Assembly: GCF_010820555.1 (NCBI RefSeq) | Contig: NZ_JAAIKD010000003.1 | Span: 62,001-126,000 of the forward strand | Direction of reading: 5' to 3' | Origin: Psychroflexus aurantiacus | Lineage (GTDB): Bacteria; Bacteroidota; Bacteroidia; Flavobacteriales; Flavobacteriaceae | Length of the DNA: 64,000 bases | Shown: piece by piece, positions 55,381-62,957 of the stretch | How the letters are laid out: each line of letters starts with the position of its first letter | How positions within the stretch are numbered: the first letter of the stretch is position 1 | Translations under genes and position numbers: made by a program | The notes under the pieces: model-generated | The model's input: only the letters and a program-made list of their open reading frames with translations | Database searches by the model: none | What the model was told of the DNA's origin: nothing

Positions 55381-55734
55381 TCGTTTTTTTAAAGGTGAGA
55401 GATATCATAGCATTAAAAAGATAAATAACTTTTTAAGCTTTAAGGATCAAAAACGAATTCATCTATGTTCTAGCATTTTCAAAATACCAAGAATGATGCC
55501 ATGTGTATTTGTTCAAAAAATTAAGGCGATTTCATTAGCTAACTTGAGCAATTAGAATGCTATTCAATTTCTATAAGGCTTAGACCAGAAATGAAGCAGT
55601 ATTTACTTAAGGAAACCCGAAAAGACCACTTTTAAAGGTTTTGAGGAGAAGACTTTTGCAATATACAGCAGGACAAACTTCAACTTAGGATGAGACTCAT
55701 CTGATTTCATCAAAATCTTTCATCAAAACATGAT

Positions 55735-55758
55735 AAAAATCAGTTATTCTGATTTTTT
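55735..55758. terminator. Terminator-like hairpin with no obvious gene in front
   Basis: AAAAATCAG (55735-55743) pairs with CTGATTTTT (55749-55757) around TTATT, with a T run. It is A/T-rich and weak. No gene ends here on either strand. Confidence 0.4.
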
Positions 55759-55818
55759 AATTTATATAATTGATTATCAATTACTTATACTAAGACTATA
55801 GAGAGATTGGCCTGAGCA

Positions 55819-55864
55819 ATATGACTTTAATCATATAGTAAACATTTCTTAATATTTAGTTTTG
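55819..55864 (+). promoter_or_regulatory. Crp/Fnr-type box and -7 element of the nos operon
   Basis: ATATGA-CTTTAA-TCATAT (55819-55836) has the TGA-N6-TCA core of Crp/Fnr-family sites with 6-base perfect arms. The -7 box TAGTTTTG is at 55857-55864 and no -33 TTTG is present. If the -7 box is centred at -7, the site is centred near -41, where class II activators bind. An oxygen- or NO-sensing regulator is inferred. Confidence 0.65.
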
Positions 55865-55889
55865 TTAAAATTATTAAAATCAGAAAAAC

Positions 55890-56408
55890 ATGAAATCACT
55901 CATTAAAATCTCTTGCATTGTACTTCTAGGTTTACTCATGGCTTGTGGTGGAAATGGAGAAAAGAAAGAAAAAGACCCCATAAAAGTTGGTCAGCAATCT
56001 CGAACAGAAAAAAAAGCTGAACCTAAATCCTCATCATCTGCTGAAACTACAACAGAAGAGGATTTGGCCAATCTGGGAATTGGCCCTGTTAACTCTGTTG
56101 ATATCGAGGAAGGCATAGATCAAAGCCTTGCTAATCGAGGCAAAGAAGTCTTTGGTAATCTGTGTACCGCTTGTCATAAAATGGAGAAGAAATTTGTAGG
56201 ACCCTCCCTGATTAATGTGACTGATCGCAGAACACCGGAATGGATCATGAACATGATTTTGAATCCTGAAGAAATGATTAAAAAAGACCCGATTGCTAAA
56301 CGCTTGCTTATTGAAAATAATATGGCAGTCATGGCCAATCAAAACGTGTCTAGAGAAGATGCTCGGGCTATTCTGGAGTATTTCAGAACCTATGATAAGA
56401 ATAATTAA
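55890..56408 (+). CDS. c-type cytochrome lipoprotein of the nos operon
   Basis: 172 residues. Lipoprotein signal ends LLMAC (Cys19); a disordered Lys/Glu/Ser spacer (~22-60) leads to one cytochrome c domain with haem motif C-T-A-C-H at residues 92-96 and a Met ligand probably Met145 or Met148 (ENNMAVMAN). As first gene of the operon it is the likely electron donor to NosZ. Haem attachment occurs on the periplasmic side. The exact name (nosC-type) is not settled across species, so no symbol is given. Confidence 0.92.
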   Translation: MKSLIKISCIVLLGLLMACGGNGEKKEKDPIKVGQQSRTEKKAEPKSSSSAETTTEEDLANLGIGPVNSVDIEEGIDQSLANRGKEVFGNLCTACHKMEKKFVGPSLINVTDRRTPEWIMNMILNPEEMIKKDPIAKRLLIENNMAVMANQNVSREDARAILEYFRTYDKNN

Positions 56409-56427
56409 CCTACAAAAATATGATGTT

Positions 56428-57027
56428 ATGAATATTCAATTTACGATTAAATCATTGACCTCTGTATTGGTTTTAGCAGGCTTCCTGGCATGCAACTCAT
56501 CAGACGAAAAAAGTAATCCAAACCAATCCACAGGGGAAGCAGCAGACTTAACCGAAACTTCCGCTTCCAATAAAGGACAAGCCTTCATAGAGGGAGACAG
56601 CGAAGAAAAAAACGCACTTCAACTAGCAATTGGCTCTGAAGACCACACCACACTGGTGACCGCTGTAAAGGCTGCAGGAGTTGAAAATGCTTTGGTTAAT
56701 GTTGGACCGCTTACGGTGTTTGCACCTACCAATTCGGCTTTTGACAAAATAGATCAGGCCACACTGGAAGACTTACTAAAGCCTGAAAACAAAGCTAAAC
56801 TCGCTAACATTTTAGTGCATCACGTTGCCCCTAGCAATTACCCGGTTAAAACTCTGGAAAAAAACATAGAAAAAGACAGAAAGCTTTATATGGCCGATGG
56901 TTCTTACCTGGAAGTGGTCAGAAAAGGAGAAGATCTTTATATAGGTGATGCCAAAATCATGGCTTCCGTTAATGTAAGCAACGGATGGGTTCACATTATT
57001 GATAACGTTTTATTACCAAATAACTAA
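56428..57027 (+). CDS. Fasciclin (FAS1) domain lipoprotein of the nos operon
   Basis: 199 residues from the ATG at 56428. Lipoprotein signal ends GFLAC (Cys22). Residues ~65-198 form one FAS1 domain: conserved H1 motif LTVFAPTNSAFDKI and H2 motif GWVHIIDNVLLP at the very end. FAS1 domains mediate adhesion or protein contacts; a role in N2O reduction is not established. It sits 19 bases after the cytochrome and 17 before nosZ, so cotranscription is near certain. Confidence 0.92.
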   Translation: MNIQFTIKSLTSVLVLAGFLACNSSDEKSNPNQSTGEAADLTETSASNKGQAFIEGDSEEKNALQLAIGSEDHTTLVTAVKAAGVENALVNVGPLTVFAPTNSAFDKIDQATLEDLLKPENKAKLANILVHHVAPSNYPVKTLEKNIEKDRKLYMADGSYLEVVRKGEDLYIGDAKIMASVNVSNGWVHIIDNVLLPNN

Positions 57028-57044
57028 ACCTTAAAATCAAAACA

Positions 57045-59012
57045 ATGAAAACAATTCAAAAACTTTTACTAGGTCTGGGTGCAGGTTTACTGCTTATAGG
57101 CTGCGGTAACAATTCAAAAGAGGGTTCGGCTGGTGCTATGGCATCTTCTAATGCCGAGAAAGTATATCTTGCTCCGGGTGAACACGACGAATTCTACGCC
57201 TTTATGTCGGGTGGATATTCAGGAAACTTAACCGTTTATGGCCTGCCAAGTGGAAGAATGTTAAAGGAAATTCCTGTTTTTTCTCAGTTTCCAACAAATG
57301 GATACGGGTATTCTGAAGAAAGTAAAGCCATGCTCAACACCTCTTTTGGTTTTGTGCCCTGGGGAGATTCTCACCATCCTGATATTTCACAAACCAATGG
57401 TGAACTGGATGGTCGCTGGATATTTATCAATGAAAATAACACCCCAAGAGTGGCAAGAATAAGCTTAACCACTTTTGAAACGGAAGAAATTATCGAACTT
57501 CCAAATTCGGCTGGTAATCACGCTTCCTCATTTGTTACTGAAAATACAGAATATATTGTCGCAGGAACTCGTTTTGCAGTTCCAAATCCGCAGAGAGACA
57601 TGCCTATTGATGAAATGAAAGGCGAATTTAAGGGCCCTTTGAGTTTTATTTCAATCGATCAGGAACATGGTCATATGAATCTTGAGTTTCAATTAAACAT
57701 GCCAGGCTTCAATTATGACTTAGCTCATCCCGGACGGGATAAATCTCATGGATGGTTCTTCTTTACCTCTTATAATACTGAAGAAGCACATACCATGCAG
57801 GAAGTCAATGCTTCACAAAACGATAAAGATTTTATCGCTGCTGTGAACTGGCAAATGATAGCGGAATATATAAAAAATGGCGGCGGAACCAAAGTAGCTG
57901 GAACTTACGCGCATAATACCTATGATGAATCCACTATGACAGCCACTACCGAAATGAAACAAGGGGTTATATCTGTAGACCCAAGAGAGGTTGAAGGTGC
58001 TGTATATTATATGCCTGTGCCTAAATCTCCTCACGGACTGGATGTAGACCCATCAGGGCGGTACATCATAGGTAATGGTAAATTATCGACTCAATTGAGT
58101 GTGTATTCTTTTGAAAAAATTCAAAATGCAATTCAAAACAAAGATTTTGATGGTGATGCTTACGGCATTCCTATTTTAAGCTTTGAATCTGTACTTGAAG
58201 GAGTCGTAGACAGCGGGGGATTAGGCCCGTTGCATACTGAATTTGATGGAAAAGGTTTTGGCTATACCACCTATTTTATTTCATCTGAAGTTGTCAAGTG
58301 GGAATTGGGGACTTGGGAAGTTATCGACAGACAGCCTTCCTATTATTCTGTTGGTCACCTGATGATTCCCGGTGGTAACTCCAGAAATCCCTACGGTAAG
58401 TATATGGTGAGTTTGAACAAAATCACCAAAGACAGGTATTTACCTACCGGACCGGAACTCGAGCACTCTGCTCAGCTCTATGATATTACTGGAGAGAAAA
58501 TGGAACTGCTTTTAGATTTCCCAACCCACGGTGAGCCTCACTATGCTGCTGGAATCCCTGCTGAGAAAATAAAAGCGCAATCCAAAAAGTATTATGAGCT
58601 GGAAGAAAACAATCATAAATATGCAGTAAAAAATGAAGCTGACACGCGTCTGGAACGTAATGGAAATGAAGTTCATGTCTATGCAACAACAGTAAGAAGT
58701 CACTTTGCACCCGATAATATCGAAGGTATAAAAGTAGGCGACAAAGTCTATTTCCATATCACGAATCTCGAGCAGGATTTTGATGTTCCTCACGGGTTTG
58801 CAATGATTGGAGCCAATACCTCAGAAATATTAGTCATGCCTGGACAAACTAAAACCATTATTTGGGAACCTAAACGCGAGGGAGTATGGCCTTTCTACTG
58901 TACAGATTTCTGTTCTGCACTTCACCAGGAGATGCAAGGTTACGTTAGAGTTTCTGCTAAAAACAGCAACACTAAATTACGCTGGTCACTGGATGACGAG
59001 TGGAAAGACTAA
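57045..59012 (+). CDS. nosZ: Nitrous oxide reductase, clade II
   Basis: 655 residues; reduces N2O to N2. A Sec lipoprotein-type signal (LLIGC, Cys20) replaces the Tat RR motif of clade I. CuZ histidine candidates are seen in order: DSHHPD, GNHASS, KSPHGLD, GPLHTE, VGHLMI and GEPHYA (seven His). The C-terminal cupredoxin holds CuA: VPHGFAMIG, then Cys619-x3-Cys623-x3-His627-x2-Met630 in FYCTDFCSALHQEM. All needed copper ligands are thus present. Third gene of the operon; followed by a strong hairpin. Confidence 0.97.
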   Translation: MKTIQKLLLGLGAGLLLIGCGNNSKEGSAGAMASSNAEKVYLAPGEHDEFYAFMSGGYSGNLTVYGLPSGRMLKEIPVFSQFPTNGYGYSEESKAMLNTSFGFVPWGDSHHPDISQTNGELDGRWIFINENNTPRVARISLTTFETEEIIELPNSAGNHASSFVTENTEYIVAGTRFAVPNPQRDMPIDEMKGEFKGPLSFISIDQEHGHMNLEFQLNMPGFNYDLAHPGRDKSHGWFFFTSYNTEEAHTMQEVNASQNDKDFIAAVNWQMIAEYIKNGGGTKVAGTYAHNTYDESTMTATTEMKQGVISVDPREVEGAVYYMPVPKSPHGLDVDPSGRYIIGNGKLSTQLSVYSFEKIQNAIQNKDFDGDAYGIPILSFESVLEGVVDSGGLGPLHTEFDGKGFGYTTYFISSEVVKWELGTWEVIDRQPSYYSVGHLMIPGGNSRNPYGKYMVSLNKITKDRYLPTGPELEHSAQLYDITGEKMELLLDFPTHGEPHYAAGIPAEKIKAQSKKYYELEENNHKYAVKNEADTRLERNGNEVHVYATTVRSHFAPDNIEGIKVGDKVYFHITNLEQDFDVPHGFAMIGANTSEILVMPGQTKTIIWEPKREGVWPFYCTDFCSALHQEMQGYVRVSAKNSNTKLRWSLDDEWKD

Positions 59013-59046
59013 TACAAGTTGACACCGCATTTTGATTACTTAATCT

Positions 59047-59073
59047 GGGGCGGGTAGATACTCTGCTCGCCCC
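59047..59073 (+). other. Strong RNA hairpin after nosZ
   Basis: GGGGCGGG (59047-59054) pairs with CTCGCCCC (59066-59073) and TAGA with TCTG inside, giving a 12-bp stem with a TAC loop (two G-U pairs). Only TTGTT follows, so it is more likely a partial terminator or mRNA-stabilising element than a full stop. Confidence 0.7.
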
Positions 59074-59093
59074 TTGTTAATAAAACTTATACT

Positions 59094-59699
59094 ATGAAAA
59101 CGGCAAGCATCACTATGATTATTGGTTCTGCCCTATTGTTTGGGTTGTTTTTTTACCCGCTATGGAGCATCAGCCTGGAAGCACCTCAATACCCGAGTGG
59201 CATAGGAATGTATATTCACCTCGACGGACTTGAAGGTCACGAAAAGCATGATATTCAAAATATAGATGGTCTTAATCACTATATAGGTATGCGTAAATTA
59301 CCAAAAGATGATGAAATGTGGGAATTTTCTGTATTTCCTAAAGTTGTTGGTGGTATGGCTATACTGGGAATTATCACTGGAATTCTAGCTTTTTTTAAAA
59401 AAATATCATACCGGTGGTTTTTAGGCTGGCTTATTTTAATGCTTGTATTAGGTGTTCTTGGTATGATCGATTTTAATAACTGGATGACCGATTACGGCAC
59501 CAATTTAGATCCTAAAGCCATTATGAAAATGACAGATGATGAAGGCAATCCTTTGAGTTATAAACCGCCTCTGTTTGGCTCCAAAGACATTTTGAATTTT
59601 ACAGCTCATTCTTATCCGGCTACCGGTGCCCTACTGATGGGAATAGGAATGACCCTCACCTTTGCCGCCTATATCATCGGACTTAAAAAAGCAAAATAA
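59094..59699 (+). CDS. Four-helix membrane protein of the nos operon (NosB-like position)
   Basis: 201 residues, about four membrane helices (residues ~5-25, 87-104, 107-126, 174-197). The large loop between helices 1 and 2 carries HLDGLEGHEKHDIQNIDGLNHYIGMR, given here by its parts HLDGLEGHEKHDIQ and DGLNHYIGM: several His and a Met, candidate copper ligands. Membrane proteins of unknown function at this place are typical of clade II nos clusters (often called nosB); homology is inferred from position. nosL starts after 1 base. Confidence 0.82.
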   Translation: MKTASITMIIGSALLFGLFFYPLWSISLEAPQYPSGIGMYIHLDGLEGHEKHDIQNIDGLNHYIGMRKLPKDDEMWEFSVFPKVVGGMAILGIITGILAFFKKISYRWFLGWLILMLVLGVLGMIDFNNWMTDYGTNLDPKAIMKMTDDEGNPLSYKPPLFGSKDILNFTAHSYPATGALLMGIGMTLTFAAYIIGLKKAK

Positions 59700-59700
59700 C

Positions 59701-60153
59701 ATGCAAAAATATGCCATTATAATCTTATACTGTCTTGCTGTGGCAGCATGTGACAAATCTGCCAAACCCATTGCGTATGGTGAAGATCAGTGCGATTTCT
59801 GCAGCATGTCTATTGTGCAAAAAACACATTCTGCGCAGTTGGTGACTGAAAAGGGAAAGCAATATAAGTTTGATGCCATCGAATGCATGGTAAATTACAT
59901 CAAAGAAGAACCCGGAAAATTTGAAGAAGCAAATTTATTCGTCGCCAATTATAATCAACCTGGTAAAATGATTCCTGCAGAGCAGTCAACTTACTTAATC
60001 AGTGAAAATCTAGCCAGTCCTATGGGCGCTAATTTAACTGCTTTTGTATCTTCAGCAGAGGCCAAAGCAGTTCAAACAAAATTAGGTGGTCAAGTGTACA
60101 CATGGTATGAAATCAAGGAGGTCATTCATAAGAACAATCCCTTAAACCACTAA
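59701..60153 (+). CDS. nosL: NosL, copper chaperone lipoprotein
   Basis: 150 residues from the ATG at 59701. Lipoprotein signal ends AVAAC (Cys17). The NosL Cu(I)-binding motif Cys31-x2-Cys34-x-Met36 (QCDFCSMSI) is followed by FDAIECMVNYI. NosL delivers Cu(I) to apo-NosZ together with NosDFY. One base separates it from the upstream membrane protein gene and one from nosD. Confidence 0.95.
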   Translation: MQKYAIIILYCLAVAACDKSAKPIAYGEDQCDFCSMSIVQKTHSAQLVTEKGKQYKFDAIECMVNYIKEEPGKFEEANLFVANYNQPGKMIPAEQSTYLISENLASPMGANLTAFVSSAEAKAVQTKLGGQVYTWYEIKEVIHKNNPLNH

Positions 60154-60154
60154 A

Positions 60155-61402
60155 ATGAAAATCAATTTTATCCTGTTTTTCTTTATTATAGTTTCTGTTG
60201 CAAGTCATGCTCAAAACAGGACCCTAAATGTCTGCGCCCAGGATTGTGAATTTTCTTCTATTCAGACCGCAGTCGACCAGGCAAAACCCGGGGATTCCAT
60301 TTTCATTAAAAAAGGGATTTATAAGGAACACGATATTTTTATCGACCAGAAATCCATTCACCTCTATGGTGAAAAAGGAAGTATTGTCGATATTGATCAT
60401 AAAGGCTACGGCTTTAAAGTTGAAGCCAGCGATTTCAGCATCACCAATCTTAGCATAAAAAATGTGGAGGTAAGTTATACTTCAGATTACGCCGCGATTT
60501 ACCTTTTTAAATGTTTTGATTTCAAACTAAAAAATATCACTTTAGAAAAGGCTTTTTTCGGTTTTTTAATTGAGAAATCTAAAGATGGAGTTGTCGAACA
60601 AAACGATATTTCCGGCACAGGTCAATCTGAAGCCAGTTCCGGAAACGCTATTCACCTCTGGAATTCAAAAGAAATGACCATAAGGGATAACGAGGTTTAC
60701 GACATGCGGGATGGGATTTACATTGAATTTGGGGGTGATAATGTGTTCGAAAACAACTACAGTCATGACAATATGCGGTATGGACTGCATTTTATGTTTT
60801 CCGATGATAATCGCTACAGCTATAATACGTTTCAAAATAATAGTGCAGGCGTTGCGGTCATGTTTTCAAAACGTATTGAGATGAACCACAACGTATTCAA
60901 AAAAAACTGGGGCACTGCCTCTTACGGGCTATTGCTGAAGGAAATCAATGATGGCAAAATTTATAATAATACGTTCGAAAACAATACCATAGGTATTACC
61001 GCCGATGGTTCTACCCGAATGGTTTATCGAGAAAATGACTTTATCAACAATGGCTACGCCGTCAAGTTTGTAGGAGGAAGCTATCAAAATGATTTTTCAA
61101 GAAATAATTTTCTTTACAACAATTTTGATCTGAGTTACTCTGGCGGTCTGAACAACAATAGCTTTGACACCAATTACTGGAGTGATTACACAGGTTACGA
61201 TTTAGATAAGGACGGTTATGGAGACGTGCCTTACAGGCCTGTGAAACTCTTCAGCTATCTCGTAAACCAGACTCCAGAAAGCATTATTTTATTGAGAAGT
61301 TTATTTATCGATATCATTAATTTTTCTGAAAAAGTCACCCCCGTTTTTACACCAGAAAACCTGGTAGACTACCAACCCTTAATGCACGAAGTACAATGGT
61401 AG
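60155..61402 (+). CDS. nosD: NosD, periplasmic copper-site assembly protein
   Basis: 415 residues with signal peptide ending SHAQ. A right-handed beta-helix (CASH/parallel repeats) runs from ~25 to 340, with repeats such as NNTFENNTIGI and the typical NYWSDYTGYDLDKDGYGD near the end. NosD works with the ABC transporter NosFY to build the CuZ site. It overlaps nosF by 7 bases. Confidence 0.95.
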   Translation: MKINFILFFFIIVSVASHAQNRTLNVCAQDCEFSSIQTAVDQAKPGDSIFIKKGIYKEHDIFIDQKSIHLYGEKGSIVDIDHKGYGFKVEASDFSITNLSIKNVEVSYTSDYAAIYLFKCFDFKLKNITLEKAFFGFLIEKSKDGVVEQNDISGTGQSEASSGNAIHLWNSKEMTIRDNEVYDMRDGIYIEFGGDNVFENNYSHDNMRYGLHFMFSDDNRYSYNTFQNNSAGVAVMFSKRIEMNHNVFKKNWGTASYGLLLKEINDGKIYNNTFENNTIGITADGSTRMVYRENDFINNGYAVKFVGGSYQNDFSRNNFLYNNFDLSYSGGLNNNSFDTNYWSDYTGYDLDKDGYGDVPYRPVKLFSYLVNQTPESIILLRSLFIDIINFSEKVTPVFTPENLVDYQPLMHEVQW

Positions 61403-62103
61403 AATTTAAAGATATTCATAAAAAATTTGGAAAAAACGAGGTGCTTTCAGGTATAAATTTAAAGATTCAGAAAGGGAAAACCACCGCGATTCTGGGCCCA
61501 AATGGCTCTGGAAAGACCACCTTGATTAAAATACTATTGGGAATGAATCACGCCAATTCAGGTGAAATTCTGGTAAACAACACCTCTATCAGAAACAACT
61601 GGTCTTATAGAAAAAACATGGACTACCTGCCCCAAATCGCCAATTTTCCCGGTAACATAAAGGTGAAAGAGATTATAGCCATGATGAAGGATTTGCGACA
61701 GCAAACAGCTCGCGATAAAGAATTGACAGCCTATTTTGAACTAAAGCCTTACCTCAATACCAATCTCAGTCATCTCTCTGGCGGTTATAAACAAAAGGTA
61801 AACTTAGTCCTAAGTCTTATGTTTGACAGCCCTTTCATCATCTTAGATGAACCGACTTCAGGCTTAGATCCCTTGTCATTAATCAAGTTGAAAGAGCTGC
61901 TCAAAAAAGAACAGGAGCAGGGAAAAACCATTCTGATCACCTCTCACATTATGAGTTTTGTGGAAGAAATTTCAGATCATATCAGTTTCATTTTGGATGG
62001 AAAAGTCTATTTCGACGGAAGTATAGGCGAGTTAAAGTCAACGACAGGGAAAGCCAATTTTGAATATGCCATTGCTAATCTATTAAAAACCAATCATGCT
62101 TAA
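61396..62103 (+). CDS. nosF: NosF, ABC transporter ATP-binding protein
   Basis: 235 residues. Walker A GPNGSGKT at residues 34-41, signature LSGGYKQKVNL, Walker B FIILDEPTSGLDP. ATPase of the NosDFY complex that powers copper/sulfur delivery for CuZ assembly. Overlaps nosD by 7 bases and nosY by 8. Confidence 0.95.
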   Translation: MVEFKDIHKKFGKNEVLSGINLKIQKGKTTAILGPNGSGKTTLIKILLGMNHANSGEILVNNTSIRNNWSYRKNMDYLPQIANFPGNIKVKEIIAMMKDLRQQTARDKELTAYFELKPYLNTNLSHLSGGYKQKVNLVLSLMFDSPFIILDEPTSGLDPLSLIKLKELLKKEQEQGKTILITSHIMSFVEEISDHISFILDGKVYFDGSIGELKSTTGKANFEYAIANLLKTNHA

Positions 62104-62878
62104 AATTTTAAAATACAGTTTTTTTGACTTGGTAAGAAGCCGCTGGAGCTATGTCTATTTTTTATTCTATCTGCTTTTAAGTTCTGTATTGTTATTTTTG
62201 AATAACGATCTCTCCAAGGCTATTATCACTCTGCTCAACGTTGTCATTATTTTGGTTCCCCTTATCGGAACTATTTTTGGGGTGATGTATTATTACGATT
62301 CGCAGGAATTTACCGAATTGCTTATGGCACAGCCCATTACACGAAAATCCATTTTTTTGGGACAGTTCTTAGGAGTAGCCACTTCCCTTTCCCTTAGTGT
62401 GCTATTAGGTTTGGGCATCCCTTTTGTATTATATGGTTTATTCCAGTCCAACGTGATTTTTGACTTTTTAATTCTGATTGTTGTGGCTGTTTTCCTGAGT
62501 TTCATCTTTAGTGCTTTAGCCTTCAATATTGCCTTATCCAACACCAATAAAATTAAAGGCTTTGGTTATGCCATTTTAGTCTGGCTACTTCTTGCCGTTA
62601 TTTATGACGGTGCTTTCCTGATGGCTTTGATGTATTTCCAGGAATATCCTTTAGACCAGTTCTCCTTACTGGCTACACTTTTTAATCCCATTGATTTGTC
62701 TCGAATTTTAATTCTGTTGAAACTTGATATTTCTGCTCTACTGGGCTATACGGGAGCTATTTTTAGCGCTTTCTTTGGTACAGTCTGGGGGAGTTTTGTC
62801 TCTGTAGGAGTTTTGGTTTTATGGGTGGTATTCCCTCTATGGCGAATGCTTCATACAGTTAACAAAAAAGATTTTTAA
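62096..62878 (+). CDS. nosY: NosY, ABC transporter permease
   Basis: 260 residues with six hydrophobic helices (ABC-2 type), starting LKILKYSFFDLVRSRWSYVYF in part and carrying YYDSQEFTELLMAQPITR between helices 2 and 3. Membrane part of NosDFY. Last gene of the nos operon proper; 79 bases then separate it from ric, which has its own promoter region. Confidence 0.94.
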   Translation: MLKILKYSFFDLVRSRWSYVYFLFYLLLSSVLLFLNNDLSKAIITLLNVVIILVPLIGTIFGVMYYYDSQEFTELLMAQPITRKSIFLGQFLGVATSLSLSVLLGLGIPFVLYGLFQSNVIFDFLILIVVAVFLSFIFSALAFNIALSNTNKIKGFGYAILVWLLLAVIYDGAFLMALMYFQEYPLDQFSLLATLFNPIDLSRILILLKLDISALLGYTGAIFSAFFGTVWGSFVSVGVLVLWVVFPLWRMLHTVNKKDF

Positions 62879-62890
62879 TTTTTTCTCGAC

Positions 62891-62934
62891 TTGATTGAAA
62901 TCATAAACAAAGTCCTAGGCTATGGGTAATTTTA
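62891..62934 (+). promoter_or_regulatory. Crp/Fnr-type box and -7-like element of ric
   Basis: TTGAT-TGAA-ATCAT (62891-62904) matches the FNR/DNR consensus TTGAT-N4-ATCAA in all but the last base. TAATTTTA (62927-62934) is a -7 box with one mismatch. Box centre to -7 start is 29.5 bases, exactly as in front of the nos operon. Confidence 0.65.
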
Positions 62935-62957
62935 GATTAAATTAAAACATACATATC

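Larger units (their letters stand above)
55381..55889. other. 509-base gap between the TonB-like gene and the nos operon
   Basis: No convincing protein gene. Going rightwards it holds a direct repeat TTTCATCAAAA (55705-55715 and 55718-55728), a hairpin with T run (55735-55758), a palindrome AATTGAT-T-ATCAATT (55768-55782), the Crp/Fnr-like box (55819-55836) and the -7 box (55857-55864). The left half (55381-55700) shows nothing recognisable. Confidence 0.6.

Noticed and set aside
55367-55555. Open frame of 62 codons in the gap before the nos operon
   Set aside because: Overlaps the divergent TonB-like start, no promoter or family resemblance, composition like non-coding A/T-rich sequence.
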